A model generated the notes under the pieces. That model searched no databases, was not told the DNA's origin, and saw nothing but the letters and a program-made list of their open reading frames with translations. Positions 48,313-60,800 of a stretch of 64,000 nt of DNA are shown here, piece by piece. Numbering within the stretch: position 1 is the stretch's first letter; each line of letters starts with the position of its first letter. The stretch comes from Siniperca chuatsi (Eukaryota > Chordata > Actinopteri > Centrarchiformes > Sinipercidae), in assembly GCF_020085105.1 (NCBI RefSeq), contig NC_058045.1:15907833-15971832 (forward strand), given 5' to 3'. The position numbers and the translations under genes were made by a program.

Positions 48313-50994
48313 AGTGCCCTATCACTATAAGAGTGAGTGTGACATCTTTATGAATTTGGTTCCATCCGGAAATAACACTACACCATGATTTCAAGCAGAA
48401 AGGGAAAATCATTTCCTCACCGTTCTTGTCTTTATCTAATCGCACAAATATCCTGTTGGTAGACTCTTCAGCTGTAAGTGGGTTGGGTTTGGTTAAAGCA
48501 CCTGCTACACTCATCTGATAAACAGCCTGTGAACAAAAGGAAACACACACCAGTTGGACTGAAAGATACAGCATCTGTGGTCTCATCTCATGAGTAAGCT
48601 GTAGTTTGAAATCTGCCTCCTGACTTTTGCTTTGGACAGAGTTTGTGTATGACACAGCAAAGCACACACACCTGCATGATCTCCAGCATTTCCTCCCTTG
48701 TGATGGCTCCGTCTCTGTCTTTGTCATAGAGCTTAAATGACCACCGCAGCTTCTCCACAGCTGAACCTTCAATAAGCATGCTGATGGCCATCACGTACTC
48801 CCTGAAATCCACCACCCCGTCCTGAAGAAAAGCACCCTGTTTAACACCTTTGTTGGTTGCTTTAACTTTACGATGCACTATTATTATAGAACGGTAGGAC
48901 AAGTATTCCCTCCAGACTCATCAGATACACAGCATAAAGTCATTCAGAGTACTTTGCCTACCCCATTATTGTCCAATGTGCGGAATATCTGCTCTGCATA
49001 CTCAGCTGACTCGCTGCCCACTGTTCCATTGCAGAAATGCCTTTGAAACTCATGAAGAGTAATCAGCCCACTTGGACATTCATTTATAAACTTTCTATCA
49101 CAAAAAGACAAAGAATAGATTTTTTTTAATGAAGAGAAAAAGAAATCCAGCTGTTGTAACACACAAGAAAAGACAGAGGAGGTCTGGATGATTTGTAGCA
49201 GGATAAACATGTCCTTTAAACTAAGAATTAAGGTCACCCCATACCGAACCTGTGGAGATTACACGTGTTTGAAAGCTTATTTACACTCTGGGACGTGAGC
49301 ACTAAGATAATTAGACCAAATGATTTTGAACCACTTTACTAACCAGCAGTGAGTAGTCATGGAAATAAAGTATGGCTAGAGACACTGTTCCCCAAGTTTA
49401 TACTACAACTCACACAGCAAAATAAATGGAAAATGGAAGAAACAAAAGGCCAAGGAAATGCTTTGTCGATTTTCTGGAAAAGAAAATACAGTCAGGGGTC
49501 AAATTAAAGGAAACACCTGAATAAAACATAAAATGATGATGATTCCGTGCACCAGGGCTCACTAAATGGTTTGGTGAGTTTGAAAATCATGTGAATAAAA
49601 TGCAACAACTTTTACAGTCACCAGATCTCAGCCCAGTTTCACACCTATGGAAGATTTTGGACCAACGTGTAAGACAATGCTCACCACCATCTCCATAACA
49701 CCAAATGATATAAACTATCATCTTCAAATCTATTCAGTGATGTCTGTGACTGTCTCTGAAGATATTTCTCCTTTTGTTATGTCTAGCTACAAAATGACAT
49801 CTTGTTAATGTCATTGCAGTGAGACACGCTTATTTTTTTTCACTATGTTTTTCAGATGAAATGGACGGATAAAGTGAACTGCAGGCTGCAGAGATCAGTG
49901 TGTTTACTCCTGTGGCCACCAGCAGCCCTCGTCCGATGTCTCCTGCTGAAGCACACAAACGCTGTATTTTGCACATTTATATTTCTGCAGATTAATACAA
50001 AGTTGTGGAAGTAAATGGGTGTATAATGGCTGTTCTTGTATCTGAAAACAAGTATATACTACTATATATGTAAAAAGACATGCAATGCTTATGCTTGTGT
50101 TACCATATTCTAATAGTTACAACGCTCTGAGGAACTAGTGGCTCTCAATTTCACCATGATACACCGGTAAGCTCAGTATTTGAACCAGGTGAGAGTGCAT
50201 AGGTTAAAATAAGCAAAGGTCCTTATGTTGAATTGCAGGTGATGTGTTTAATAAGTGAACACAAAAGAGCGATGCAGCTGTGTGATGGATGTAACCTAAT
50301 AGGTGTAATTTGCCTAATCTCCGCAGGTCTTTAGATCAACTATGGGTTGAAGGAACTTTATATTTCCTTGAAAAGTAGTTCCTGGGGATAAAAGTTCCTG
50401 GTACCTTTGGTGGAAAAGCAGCTTGTGTTTGTTTTTCTTTCTTTCTGCTGTACTCCAGGCTCTCTTGTAAAAGAGATCTTGATCTCAATGAGATGACCTG
50501 ATTAAATAAAGGTTGCATATATAAATGAGGGAATATCTTGTGGAGGAATGGTGTTCATCCCTCCAACAGAGTTCCACAGACTCGGCAAGGAGCACTGAAG
50601 CCTTTCTGGAGGCTTGTGGTGGCCTGACTCCATACTAAGACACTTCATGTTTTTTCCTTTGTCACCCATCTGTATTCTACATAACAAAAAGACACCCCAG
50701 TAATACACTTCTTGAATGTTGTTTCATCAAAATCTGCAGTTTACACTGCATGCATACAGTAGAAGCTATGCATGTTATAACTTGGCTCTAATGGGAGGCT
50801 TGAACGTTTCCACTCCCTCTGCCATTTACTTGAACAGGCTTCTTCTACCTGAATACACACAGAGCATGGACTTAATTAACAGTTTTTCTGCAGAAAATTT
50901 CAAAAACCAGATGAAACTCTTACCTGAACCATTCGTACAGCTCTGTAACATAAGACTCCCCTCTCCTACAAGGCAGGGTAGCAGCTTGGCCCAT
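47536..50994 (-). CDS. Guanylyl cyclase-activating/inhibitory protein (GCAP/GCIP-like calcium sensor)
   Basis: EF-hand sensor of the recoverin/GCAP branch, known from photoreceptors, where it sets retinal guanylyl cyclase activity by calcium. Exons, 5' to 3': 50924-50994, 48962-49094, 48672-48821, 48421-48526, 47536-47672; phases close to 198 aa. The short first exon encodes [20 protein letters not shown] and then EWFR, so Gly2 is available for N-myristoylation. EF1 is degenerate ([13 protein letters not shown]), as in all GCAPs. EF2 (65-76, [12 protein letters not shown]) and EF3 (101-112, [12 protein letters not shown]) are canonical. EF4 (149-160, DKDKNAVISLEE) has Ala where the sixth loop position is normally Gly. 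The tail [19 protein letters not shown] looks closest to the frog/fish inhibitory protein GCIP, so I favour that; which guca1 paralogue it is cannot be settled by eye. Intron 1 holds nested transposons. The start has A at -3. Confidence 0.9.
48266..48310 (+). repeat. (CA)n microsatellite
   Basis: A CA run of about 22 units in the last intron of the GCAP/GCIP gene. Confidence 0.9.
49489..50672 (+). mobile_element. Tc1/mariner-like transposon remnant, split by an insertion
   Basis: The element begins CAGTCAGGGGTCAAATTAAAG and ends CACCCATCTG, flanked on both sides by TA as expected for Tc1/mariner. The ends are related inverted repeats. Plus-strand sequence at about 49618-49690 encodes [20 protein letters not shown], the C-terminal DDE-transposase signature region, without the rest of the gene. 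The remaining transposon sequence is only about 370 bases, so it is internally deleted. It sits in intron 1 of the GCAP/GCIP gene. Confidence 0.75.
49709..50522 (+). mobile_element. Insertion (probably retroposon) inside the Tc1-like remnant
   Basis: The Tc1-like sequence is interrupted between two copies of AAATGA (49703-49708 and 50523-50528), an apparent target-site duplication. The insert ends in ACCTGATTAAATAAAGGTT plus a short AT tail, like the 3' end of fish non-LTR retroposons. Most of the insert is unrecognised. Confidence 0.55.
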
Positions 50995-53900
50995 TCTGGA
51001 ACGGAGCAGCAACAGCTCTGCATCCCCCACTGACTTTATATACACAACAAATCCCAGCTTATGCCATGCTTTCTTAATTGCAGCCAACACTGCCTTATCA
51101 CATTTGACAAATTACTCAAAGCTAATCTGGGTTGTAAGTGGGTTCAGTAGAAGGCAAATTAATTACACAAAAAGTAGGCTGCTGCTTCTCAATCTTCCTC
51201 ACTGAACACAGAAAGCTGTAGAATGAAAAGTGGCAAGAGCTTGATGAAATGTTTTGAATTCCGCATGGCTGTTCACAAAGTGTTCTTACTGTCTGTTTGA
51301 TCCAAATATAGATATATGAGAATATGCCCAAAGTTCGTGTTGAGGGTTTAGTAAACAAATTTTTTTTTAAACAACATGACAACATGGGATGACAGCCCAG
51401 ACATGTTGATAGCAGCAGCAATAATGCAACAGACAAATACAATAAGTGCTTCCTCTGGAGCCCAAGAATCAAAACAAAAATGAATTTATCAAGTGGCAGG
51501 AAGTGGTACAATGGAGGCAGTAACAAGCTCCCAACAGCCCAATATAATCCCAAAGGTTAAGGTCCTTCTTCCTGTAGTGACAGTTGACCGTGTCAGTGCA
51601 TACACAAACACCAGTCTGGCTTAACTTCCAAAGTCTAATGATGCAACACATTTCAAAAACCAGTAATAAATTATACAAAAGCGGCATGCAACTAGACACA
51701 AAGCAGGGCATGAAATCAAAACATAATGTTCCCTATCTTACAAAATCTACTGTTTTATTTCAAATGGAGACAGAAGCAAAATATGTGACCTCTCAGCAAG
51801 GTACATCACCCAGTCACCACCAAATAAGCTTAAATGAGAACAAAGTCTTAGCTTTCTGGAGAAATCACAGCTACAACAGTGCAATGATTGAACAAGAAGA
51901 ACAGGAACCAAAAAAAAAAAAAAAAAAAAAAAGTACAAAATGGACTTGTTGCCTTTAAAAAGACCAGTCTGTGTCTATGGCACGACTCCATAGCTCTGGT
52001 TGTTTGGTTAGGTAGTAAGCGCTGAAACCAACATGTGCAGCTCCTGTTTCATCTGCGAACGAGCCTCTGTGTCATTCATGATGTGCACAGTATGCCATGT
52101 TGCATCAAGTTAATCCAAAGATAAATTTTAGCCTTCCTTTCAGTCTGCGGAGGTGCTGGGTGGCAGGCGGTCTCCATAATCAGCACAGGTTTATTGTGTG
52201 TCCGAACAGACGTGGCCAAAGGCACTTCGGACACAAGCAGGAGGGTCCTTGTGAGTTAAGCCGCTCCATCCACTGGCTCCTCGTAATTCAAGCATTAGAG
52301 AGAAAAGACAGTATTCTTCATGATTCACAACAGCCTTTTCTATCCTCGAAACAAGAGTTCTTGTTGGAAAATCCTTAAGTCCTCAAGAGATGACGATAAA
52401 TCGTGGCCCGAGATACGAATATGAACGATGGCATGGCATAAAAGCTACACAGTTCCATATATTGTATATTTGGGCAGCAATACAGTCGCTGTTGTCTTGA
52501 CTGACTGGTTTTGGTACTAATGACTGAGGATAAGGTACAGATACACAATCTAAACGCTTAAAATTAAGTTAACATATACTGACTTAACATACTAACTTTA
52601 CTCTTCATTGCACTCCCTATGAGAGTACAGCAATGTACAAACACTCAAAAATTATTCAGGTAAAAGAAATGTGAGTTGATAAATGTAAGATACACAACAG
52701 TCAACAGGATATCAAATAAGCCCTAAATCAATGTGCCATATGCCAACTGATAATAAAGCTGGATTTCAGCATGTTCTCATATAACTCTTTCAGAGTTGTA
52801 CAATTTGCATTCACAACATGTTGAGAAATGTTTCAATTGTTCATCATCTGGAACAGGGGAAGTGTACTTACATTTTTTTAAACAAGCCAATACAATAAAA
52901 CTGAAACACTGAATCAGCAAGGCTTAAACTGCCAATCTTTTTAAATATCACTGTGTGACATAATTTGACATACTTTGGTAATTCTAAATTGTACCTTACA
53001 TCGACCCATTAGGTCACATGGCTGCCACATGATTCTCAGCAGTGGATCACTAACAGAGGTCATAACATAATGGCTATCAATGTTTTCTTAGTAAAATCCA
53101 TGATGTGCAATTGTAAGCATGAGCAAAACAAAACTCTATATGGAGGTAAATAGCATCCAGACAACTCATTCAAGTTCTCACTAAATGTCATATTACATCA
53201 TTATTAAGTCAGCAGCATGTCTTATACTCTCTGGAGTCTTTTGAGTCATACATGATATGAGAGTAACTATTACATGGAGAGAGAAAGAAACATACCTTAA
53301 AGTTTAGAATATATGGAATGATAGCTCTGCATAGCATAATCCCTTAAATGTATGCATGGCAATGTTGTGTGTCTCTGACAAGCACATGAAACACGAACGT
53401 GTCTTTTGAAAGACTGCATAACAGTGCATGGGGAAAAAAACAGCTTAAGCTATGGCTTACCTGCAAGATTATAAAGCTTACAATAAGTGTAAGAACACAG
53501 ACGCACAGGTGAACAAGTACAGACTGATTACGAGACATGACTCATACCAATGTACAGATTGTAGAGAAGTGTGTAAAAGCTTAAACTGGAGGACAAACAT
53601 ACTGGTACAGTTACTAAGAACTGTCATTGTGTTTAAATAGGGCGGCTCTGTTTTCATCACTCCCTGAGTTATCACTTCTGCCATCATACTCAGAGATCAA
53701 CCTCAAACATGTATTGATAAAATGTCACAAAAGGAAATTGGTTTGCTGCTCAGCCGTTGCTACCAAACCTTCATTTCAGCACCTCTAAAAAAGGTGCAGT
53801 TTCACTTTGCATGAAGTAGTACTGTAGTGCTCATAAATCCGTGACCAAAACTGGATGCTCTCCAACAAATTCATGAAGGTGGATAATTTCTGCAAAGAAA

Positions 53901-54826
53901 TGTTAAATGTTTAGAGCTAGGGCAAATAAAACCCAGGCAGCCAGTATTGGGGGCTAAATGTCTATAGAAGTGTACATACTAAAAAATGAAAATATTCTTC
54001 CTATGCAAACTATCCCTTTAAGACAGATATGGCCTGAAGACATGGTGTTTGCAATCATACCAAATCCACACATATCCAGTGTGTTCAAGTCAGTGTACAA
54101 GAGAGGAGGTTACTGGACTGTTTCCATGGAAAATGTTCAGATACTGACAAGAGAAAGTCTCTGAGTGACACATCATTAAGTGACTCTCAAAGTTAGAGGT
54201 TATGGAAGTGTGGTTTGCCGTGGTACACTGGCTACCTACGGCTTGGATCCTGAGGGGTCACAGAGATGGGCCAGGTTGTCAAGATGTCTTCCTCGCATTT
54301 TAATTCAACATCAGCACCTAATCAAATTACGACCTTATAAAAAACATGAAATCGATTCAGTTCAAATTTTTTTGCATCGTCACTCCCAACCTTTGTTCAA
54401 ATGTCAAAGGAGAGAAATACAAGCAAGAATCCCGAGCTATTGTACATTATTCACTATCATTTGTGTTCATGGGTTCGTCAACCTTGCGAGGCCTCTTCAG
54501 TTAAACGGAGGATGACAGTAAACGTGAGGAAAGCAGTGAGGAACAGCGTTTCATGTCAGGCAGACCGCTGTAAGGCTTTAGAGGCACGTCCTCCTTCTGA
54601 AGAGGGCAAGCAGGTGTTCCTTATTGTCGGCGATTCTGCTACCTATTAAAGCAGCCACACGAAGACTACTAGCTTATATGGAAAAAGGTACCTAATAAAT
54701 AAAAAAGAAAAAAGTCCTAAAAAAAAACAAAAAAAGGGAATGCTGCATCTTAGAGCATTCAAGCAGTTCTAGTCATAAAAAACAAACAAAAAAAAAAACT
54801 GATGGTCATGGTGTTTTTGTAAGATT
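50995..54826. other. GCAP/GCIP promoter, intergenic DNA and bmal2 3' UTR
   Basis: No coding exon is seen. The bmal2 3' UTR runs left from 54826 and may be long: minus-strand AATAAA signals occur at 52190-52195 and 51754-51759. A 21-base A-run lies near 51910-51931. A short inverted repeat (GTGTCCGAA with TTCGGACAC) spans about 52198-52235. Confidence 0.4.
51035..51042 (-). promoter_or_regulatory. TATA box of the GCAP/GCIP gene
   Basis: TATATAAA on the minus strand lies 41 bases upstream of the start codon, implying a very short 5' UTR with transcription starting near 51010. A GGGATTTG just upstream (about 51046-51053) is loosely like a CRX/OTX half-site, a weak hint of photoreceptor expression. 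Confidence 0.55.
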
Positions 54827-57800
54827 CTATAAAGACCAGTGCATCTCTTCAAAGTCCACAGCCTCTCCCAAGTTTGTGTCTGTCTCCAGGAGGCTCATGA
54901 TCACTGCCATGGCTGCTTCATCATTGCTAAGACTACTAAGGCCCGGTCCAACCACGCTGTCCAAATCCAGCTGGGAGTTTTCCTCTGAGGTGAGATGGGA
55001 TGACAGAAAAAAAGAAAAGAAAAATACTTTAGAGTAATAAAAGGGGAGAATTAAACATGGTATATACAATTTATAAATAAGCTTATTAACATGTTCAGAG
55101 AGCGTACCCATGAGTGATTCTCCTCCTGAGAATGCAGCTCCCTGGGGCTCATCCTCAGAGCTGGACTTTCCTGGTATCTCCATATCCGTTGCCTCTCCAT
55201 TTGGCACCTAGAGACCAACAGAGCAAATTATAGCCCTAGCAGCCACATGGCAGGAGTTTAGTCATGAGGAAAAAATAAATAAATTAAAAAAATAGAGGAA
55301 AGAATCAAATCTGTGCAGGCTAAATTATGCCTTTCAACCTTTGGAGGAAATTCACCATAATTTCTCAGTACATACAGCTGTGATTGCATCATATTATGGT
55401 TGTTCTAGCCCTAAGAAAATATTTTTCCATTACTGTGAGATGTTTTAACAAAGGAGGCAGCTTGTATAGCTGAAATGCCAGTTTGAAACATATTTCTCTA
55501 CCAGAAAGCTGATAATTAGGACTTCTGTCTACCTAAGTGAATGAACAGTTGTATACACCAATGAAGAAGTTTAAGTTTTTATTTCTGCATTTCATATCAA
55601 ATGTTTGGCATGTTATGCAAATTACTCCCCATTCTACTGCAAAACTACATATTGTTTTACAGGTTTTTTTTTTTAAAACTGCATTTAGCCAAATATTGGG
55701 ACAAGAAAATGTTCACATTATATTTGAAAGCTGATTTGGTGTCATTTCAACTTAAAGTAATAAGTCATTTGACTGAACAACTTCTGTAAAGTGTGATGAA
55801 CTTCATGTGAGGATTTCCACTGTAAAAATGATACTCTAACATAAGTGCTATGAATGCTACACGCGTGTAAGCATGTGATTAATATTTTAAACCAAACGGA
55901 CTATGGACAGTTTTTTCATAAATAACACTAACCCATTTTGGACTGTGCTAGTCTGAAAAATCTGAAAAGCTAGTCACAATTTTGTGAATGGGAAAGCATT
56001 TTTTGGGGGGCTTTTCCACCCCATTAATGACTGAGACAGATACACCCATGATCAAAGATATACACATAGAAAAACTTACATTGTTGATTTGATTGTGAGT
56101 TTGAGGACACTTATCCTGCGTTAGACTGAACGGGCTGACGTTACCACTGGAAGGTGATGAGTTCATCCTAAAGCAACACAGACACAGATCGACTTAAAAC
56201 TGCACAAAGTAACATCCACAATGACTGATAAGCATAGCAATTGTAGCTGCATTAATATACATGGACAAAAAAGAAAAAAAGACTTGCTGAATCATTCTCT
56301 TTGGAACGGTCTGTCTGATTTACGTATCTCTGTCCCGGTTACAAAAAGAAAAGGAAATGCTCTGTTGTGAGGCCATACCTGTTGAAATCCAGCAGCTCAT
56401 TGGCAATCTGGGTTCCTATGCTTCCAGCATAAATCATATTTCCAGGTGTGGTGGAGATGCCTGGTATAACTGGAAGGGACTTCTTGCCATCTTCTAAGAG
56501 AAAAAAAGAAGTTAGGATTGAAAGGAACAGACAACATGTACTTCACAGCGTGCTATGACTACACAATCTACATTTTTACACAGGGCATCTGAGATATCAA
56601 TGAGATAATATCTTTACAGACTTTGTCCATTTGAACTGACCTTCAGAAGTCTTGGAATTGCTTGACTGCTCAGACTTGTTTCCCGACCGACTGGTTCGAC
56701 TGTGATCATGCCTTGTCATGTGATGAGAAAACAGGTGAGGCTGTATATCTATATCAGGTACAAAGATAATTAGGTATTGCACAAAGCATATATTAAGCAT
56801 ATACTCACGATATAACTGTGTTAGTTGACACTATGTATTCTACTTCTTTGGTCCAGGGATTTACAAAACTAAACCACTGACTTTGCAGAGTGACGAAAGA
56901 GCCATGTTTTGTTTTGAACTTATAGCAGCTTGTCTCTATTTTCTCTTTACTCCGCAGCACTGTGGAAGAAAAACAGTGAGAGGATGAGTTACAGGACTAA
57001 AGAGTGGAAAGTGGAGGATCTGCTTAATGGAGAGAACACTACAAGCACAGGACCAGCAGACATAAAATACGGAGAAACCATCACGATTTCACAGCATAGT
57101 GACCTACTTGATTAAACATAAAGCTGAACATAAATTTAATAAGTGATTTACCTGTGCTTCAACACTGCAGCTGTATTGTAAATTAAAATGTGATCTAAAT
57201 ATGCCTACATACTTGAAGAATGCAGGTATCATCTTAGCAGACAGTGAAAAATGCTAATAAAGAACTCAAGACAATTAGAAGAAAGAAATGGTATGAGGTC
57301 CCTGAAGAATGTAATTTACCTTTTCGATGTCTGTCAGCTAAATGTGGTAAGTCGTCTTGATGGAAGTACTCATAGCATGATGTCCCAAGCAATTCTTGTG
57401 GAAGATAACCGAGAATGGTTGTCGCTCTGTGGAAGAAAAGGAAAAAGTTAAGTGTTGAGAGAGCATACAAGTGTATCATTGTAGTATGAATTACTTATAA
57501 ACTACTGTATTATCTAGAATACTGTATGTACTCAATTTGTAAAGATTTTTTTGCACTTTGACACTGATCAACAAGACTGTTGATGTCAGAGATTTTAGAA
57601 ATATCAATTAAACATATTTGAAATGCCTCAGTGATTATACATTGTTAATGAAGCCATGTACCAAGAAACTACAACCCTCTACCACCCCTTATTGAAATTC
57701 AATTCTACCTTTGATCGACAAAGGTGAATTTGCCATCCATGGCATAGCGTGTGATGAACTCAGTGGGTTTAACTCGGACTTCTCCATTAACCTGGGGAGA

Positions 57801-60800
57801 TGAGTGGGAGTGAACACGTCCCACCGCCACCAGGCAGCTGAAGTGTGAGCTATCCTGCTTGTCTGCCTCACCCTCACCCCCTGCTCCCAACTGACTGGTA
57901 GGCCAGCTGCGCATGTAGCCTGTACAGTGGACCGTGCAGTACTTCTGCGACTCTGTAGGCACATGTAGACACAAATCAATATATATGCATAAAATATGTC
58001 CACAGGTTAACACATTGCAAGTATCTGTATATGGATGGATAGAGGAGAGTGTCAGTGTTCCAGGAATATAATAATGTTAATGACACATTCTGAGCCTTTG
58101 TAATGTAAAAAACAAAAACAACATTTTTTCCCCATTTTGCACAATCAATATTAACAGATGTTGTCACTCCTCTTATTTCTTTGTCTTACTTCATGCTTTA
58201 GGTTTTGGAACTACAGTTCCCATAATGCTTGGGAGCTGTAAACAGGAAGTGTAGTGTTGCCATGGATTCAGGGGAGCTATGCTGTGGGCTACAACTCGAT
58301 CCCTGTTTTTTTTAGCCTATATTTGTTTACATTTTGGCCAATTTGAACCATTAAAAGTATGCAGAGTTAATCATTGGCAGTTCCTTTTTGCAATGTGCCC
58401 AATGACAGACAACTATCACAGAATGACTTTGATACTAAAGAAAACTTTCTTTCATTTTCAGGCAAGTTCTGGAATTATAAGGAGCGTCTTTTTTCTATGA
58501 TTTCTAAGGACATCGCAAATCGTGTTAAGATTTGAGGAGGAGGCTGATTTTTGACTTAAATTGCGCAATTCACTTCACACAATATCTTTGCCTCACGTCT
58601 CTGCTTTACACCAATACTTCTCATGAATGGAAGCGTATCTAAATATTGTATTAGCTGTTATACATGAAACCAAATAAATCCAAGCCCTGAATGTACAAAA
58701 GAGATCTGCCGAATAATCCACTGGATATTTTCCCTACCTTTCTTTTTGGAGGTGCTGGCTTGAAATTCCTTCTCCACTTTGACATATATTTTGTTGTGCT
58801 TCATGCGGCAGAAGAAAGAGCGCCGTGCGCCCGAACAAAGCCGCACCGCACCGACTGGGAGGTCAGCCTGGACCTGCAGACCGGCTGGAGACATGACAGG
58901 AGTGAAAAATGTTCTCTCATTTGCATTAATTAGCTATATAAAAGAAACTATATATCCTACAGTAGATGGCTGTATCCAGATCATCATCTGATTTATGTAT
59001 CAGTTATAGTTTTGCTCTGATAATCTCTCTCTGTCTCTCTCTCTCTCACACACACACACAGACAAAAATAATTGCTTTACTTTTAGCATCTATTAGCCGT
59101 TCACGAGGGTATAGTTCAGAAGCCGACAGCTGCTCCTTCACTTTTCCCATGTCCTTTGGGTGTATGTAATCAAACAGGCTCTGTCCTATCAGCTCCGCCT
59201 ACAGAAAGAACAAACATCTTATCAAACTGACCTAAACACACTTCCCATGCTGATAAAAAGAAATGTCAAAACCATTCTGCACCTAAGGCAATTCCTGAAA
59301 AATATCAAATTTAATAACGTACAATGATTGTGGACTGTTGACCCCGGAACACACCAGATACTGTGTGGAGCAGAGCAGATTTATATTTTCTGTAAGTGAG
59401 AATGAGGCAGAAAAAGCAACGGCTCATTTCTCAAAGCTTTCTTGAAGGACAGCATATGAATGTCCTTTTACTCCAGTAATCAAAAATATGATATATTTAC
59501 ATTACACTGTGCTCTAAGGCCCAACGAAAATTTTTATGCACCAACATCTTCATTTTTAATTATCAAAGCAGTCATGTGTGTCTACTGAGGATTTCTTTCC
59601 AGCTAGCATTTTGAATTGCAATTTGGCATTTTGGAAAAACCTAAAAGATCTATCAGGATTTCAAATGTACCATTAGTAGCACTATGAACTCATTTGATTA
59701 TAACCCACAAATATATATGATTTGCTTTTTTAATGACATAATGCAAACATAACCATCAATTTTGTGTTTCTAAAGTGTACTTCTGTGAAATCTGTGCACA
59801 CAATGTCAAATGTGTCACTACAGGCTCACGCATGCACTGGTGGGTTCTAGTCCATTAACACTGGTGCCAATACAACACAACCCATCTGGTGTGCCCGGGG
59901 TTTCACATGAACAAAGATACTGCAAATACAGTAACAAATGTAAAAGCGTTACCCGACTATAATTTAATATCTTCATGACGGACTCTGAGACAAAAACTAT
60001 TTTCCCACGATCACAGCCCACTACAAACAGGAACCCATCTGCAGCCTGCACAACAAAGAAACATGGGGGAAAATAGGGGGATCCAATGTGATGACATGAT
60101 CAAGGCAAAAGCTCTCTCTCTAATTTCAGATGAACAGAACAGTAAAGCAAGGGTATTGTCATTAGCATAAGTTTATAGCCTGATCGGTGACTTTTGAATG
60201 AAATGCTTAAGACCTAATCCTATGATTGACAGGTTATGACCATGACTTTGTATTAAGATCACTTAGCAGATGACTGAAGTAATTATCTTAAAAATAAAAA
60301 TTGCAGTTTCACTTTTCTCGAATTTTGGGCACAAAAATAGTCAGTTGCCTTTGTCAATGGCATGTTTACCTTGAGGACAAGGTGTTTGAGCTCCTCGTCG
60401 GGAAGGAAAGACGGTTTGTAGTTGGCTTCAGAAAAGGAACTTCCTGAACCTGAAAACATAGACATAAAAGTTACACAGCCAGTCCAATGTGGGATTACTA
60501 TATTACATTTAGACATTAGGTTTAAAGTATAATTCCAGTTTATTACAACCTGGATCTCCCCCCCCCAGAGTTCCAGGCCATACAATCTATCGGTAATAAC
60601 ATTGTACTCACTAAGTTGACTGTTGATCTGATCTGGAAAGGTTTGAAAATTGCTAAAAACAAGTCAGACGGCAAACGTGCAGTCATGGGATTAGACAGGA
60701 TATAAACAAACCATTGGGTTAGCCAGACTTATGTGTAAAAGAAAGTTAAGGAAAATAGTAAAATTATTACCTGAACTGTCAGTCACATACAGACTTCCTT

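Noticed and set aside
52097-52378. A 93-codon plus-strand ORF.
   Set aside because: No recognisable family, no splice context, and it lies in the probable bmal2 3' UTR or intergenic DNA.
60612-60652. A 41-nt segment with good acceptor and donor signals between two bmal2 exons.
   Set aside because: Its length is not a multiple of three and inclusion would break the PAS-A frame. It could be a poison exon, but nothing in the sequence supports its use.
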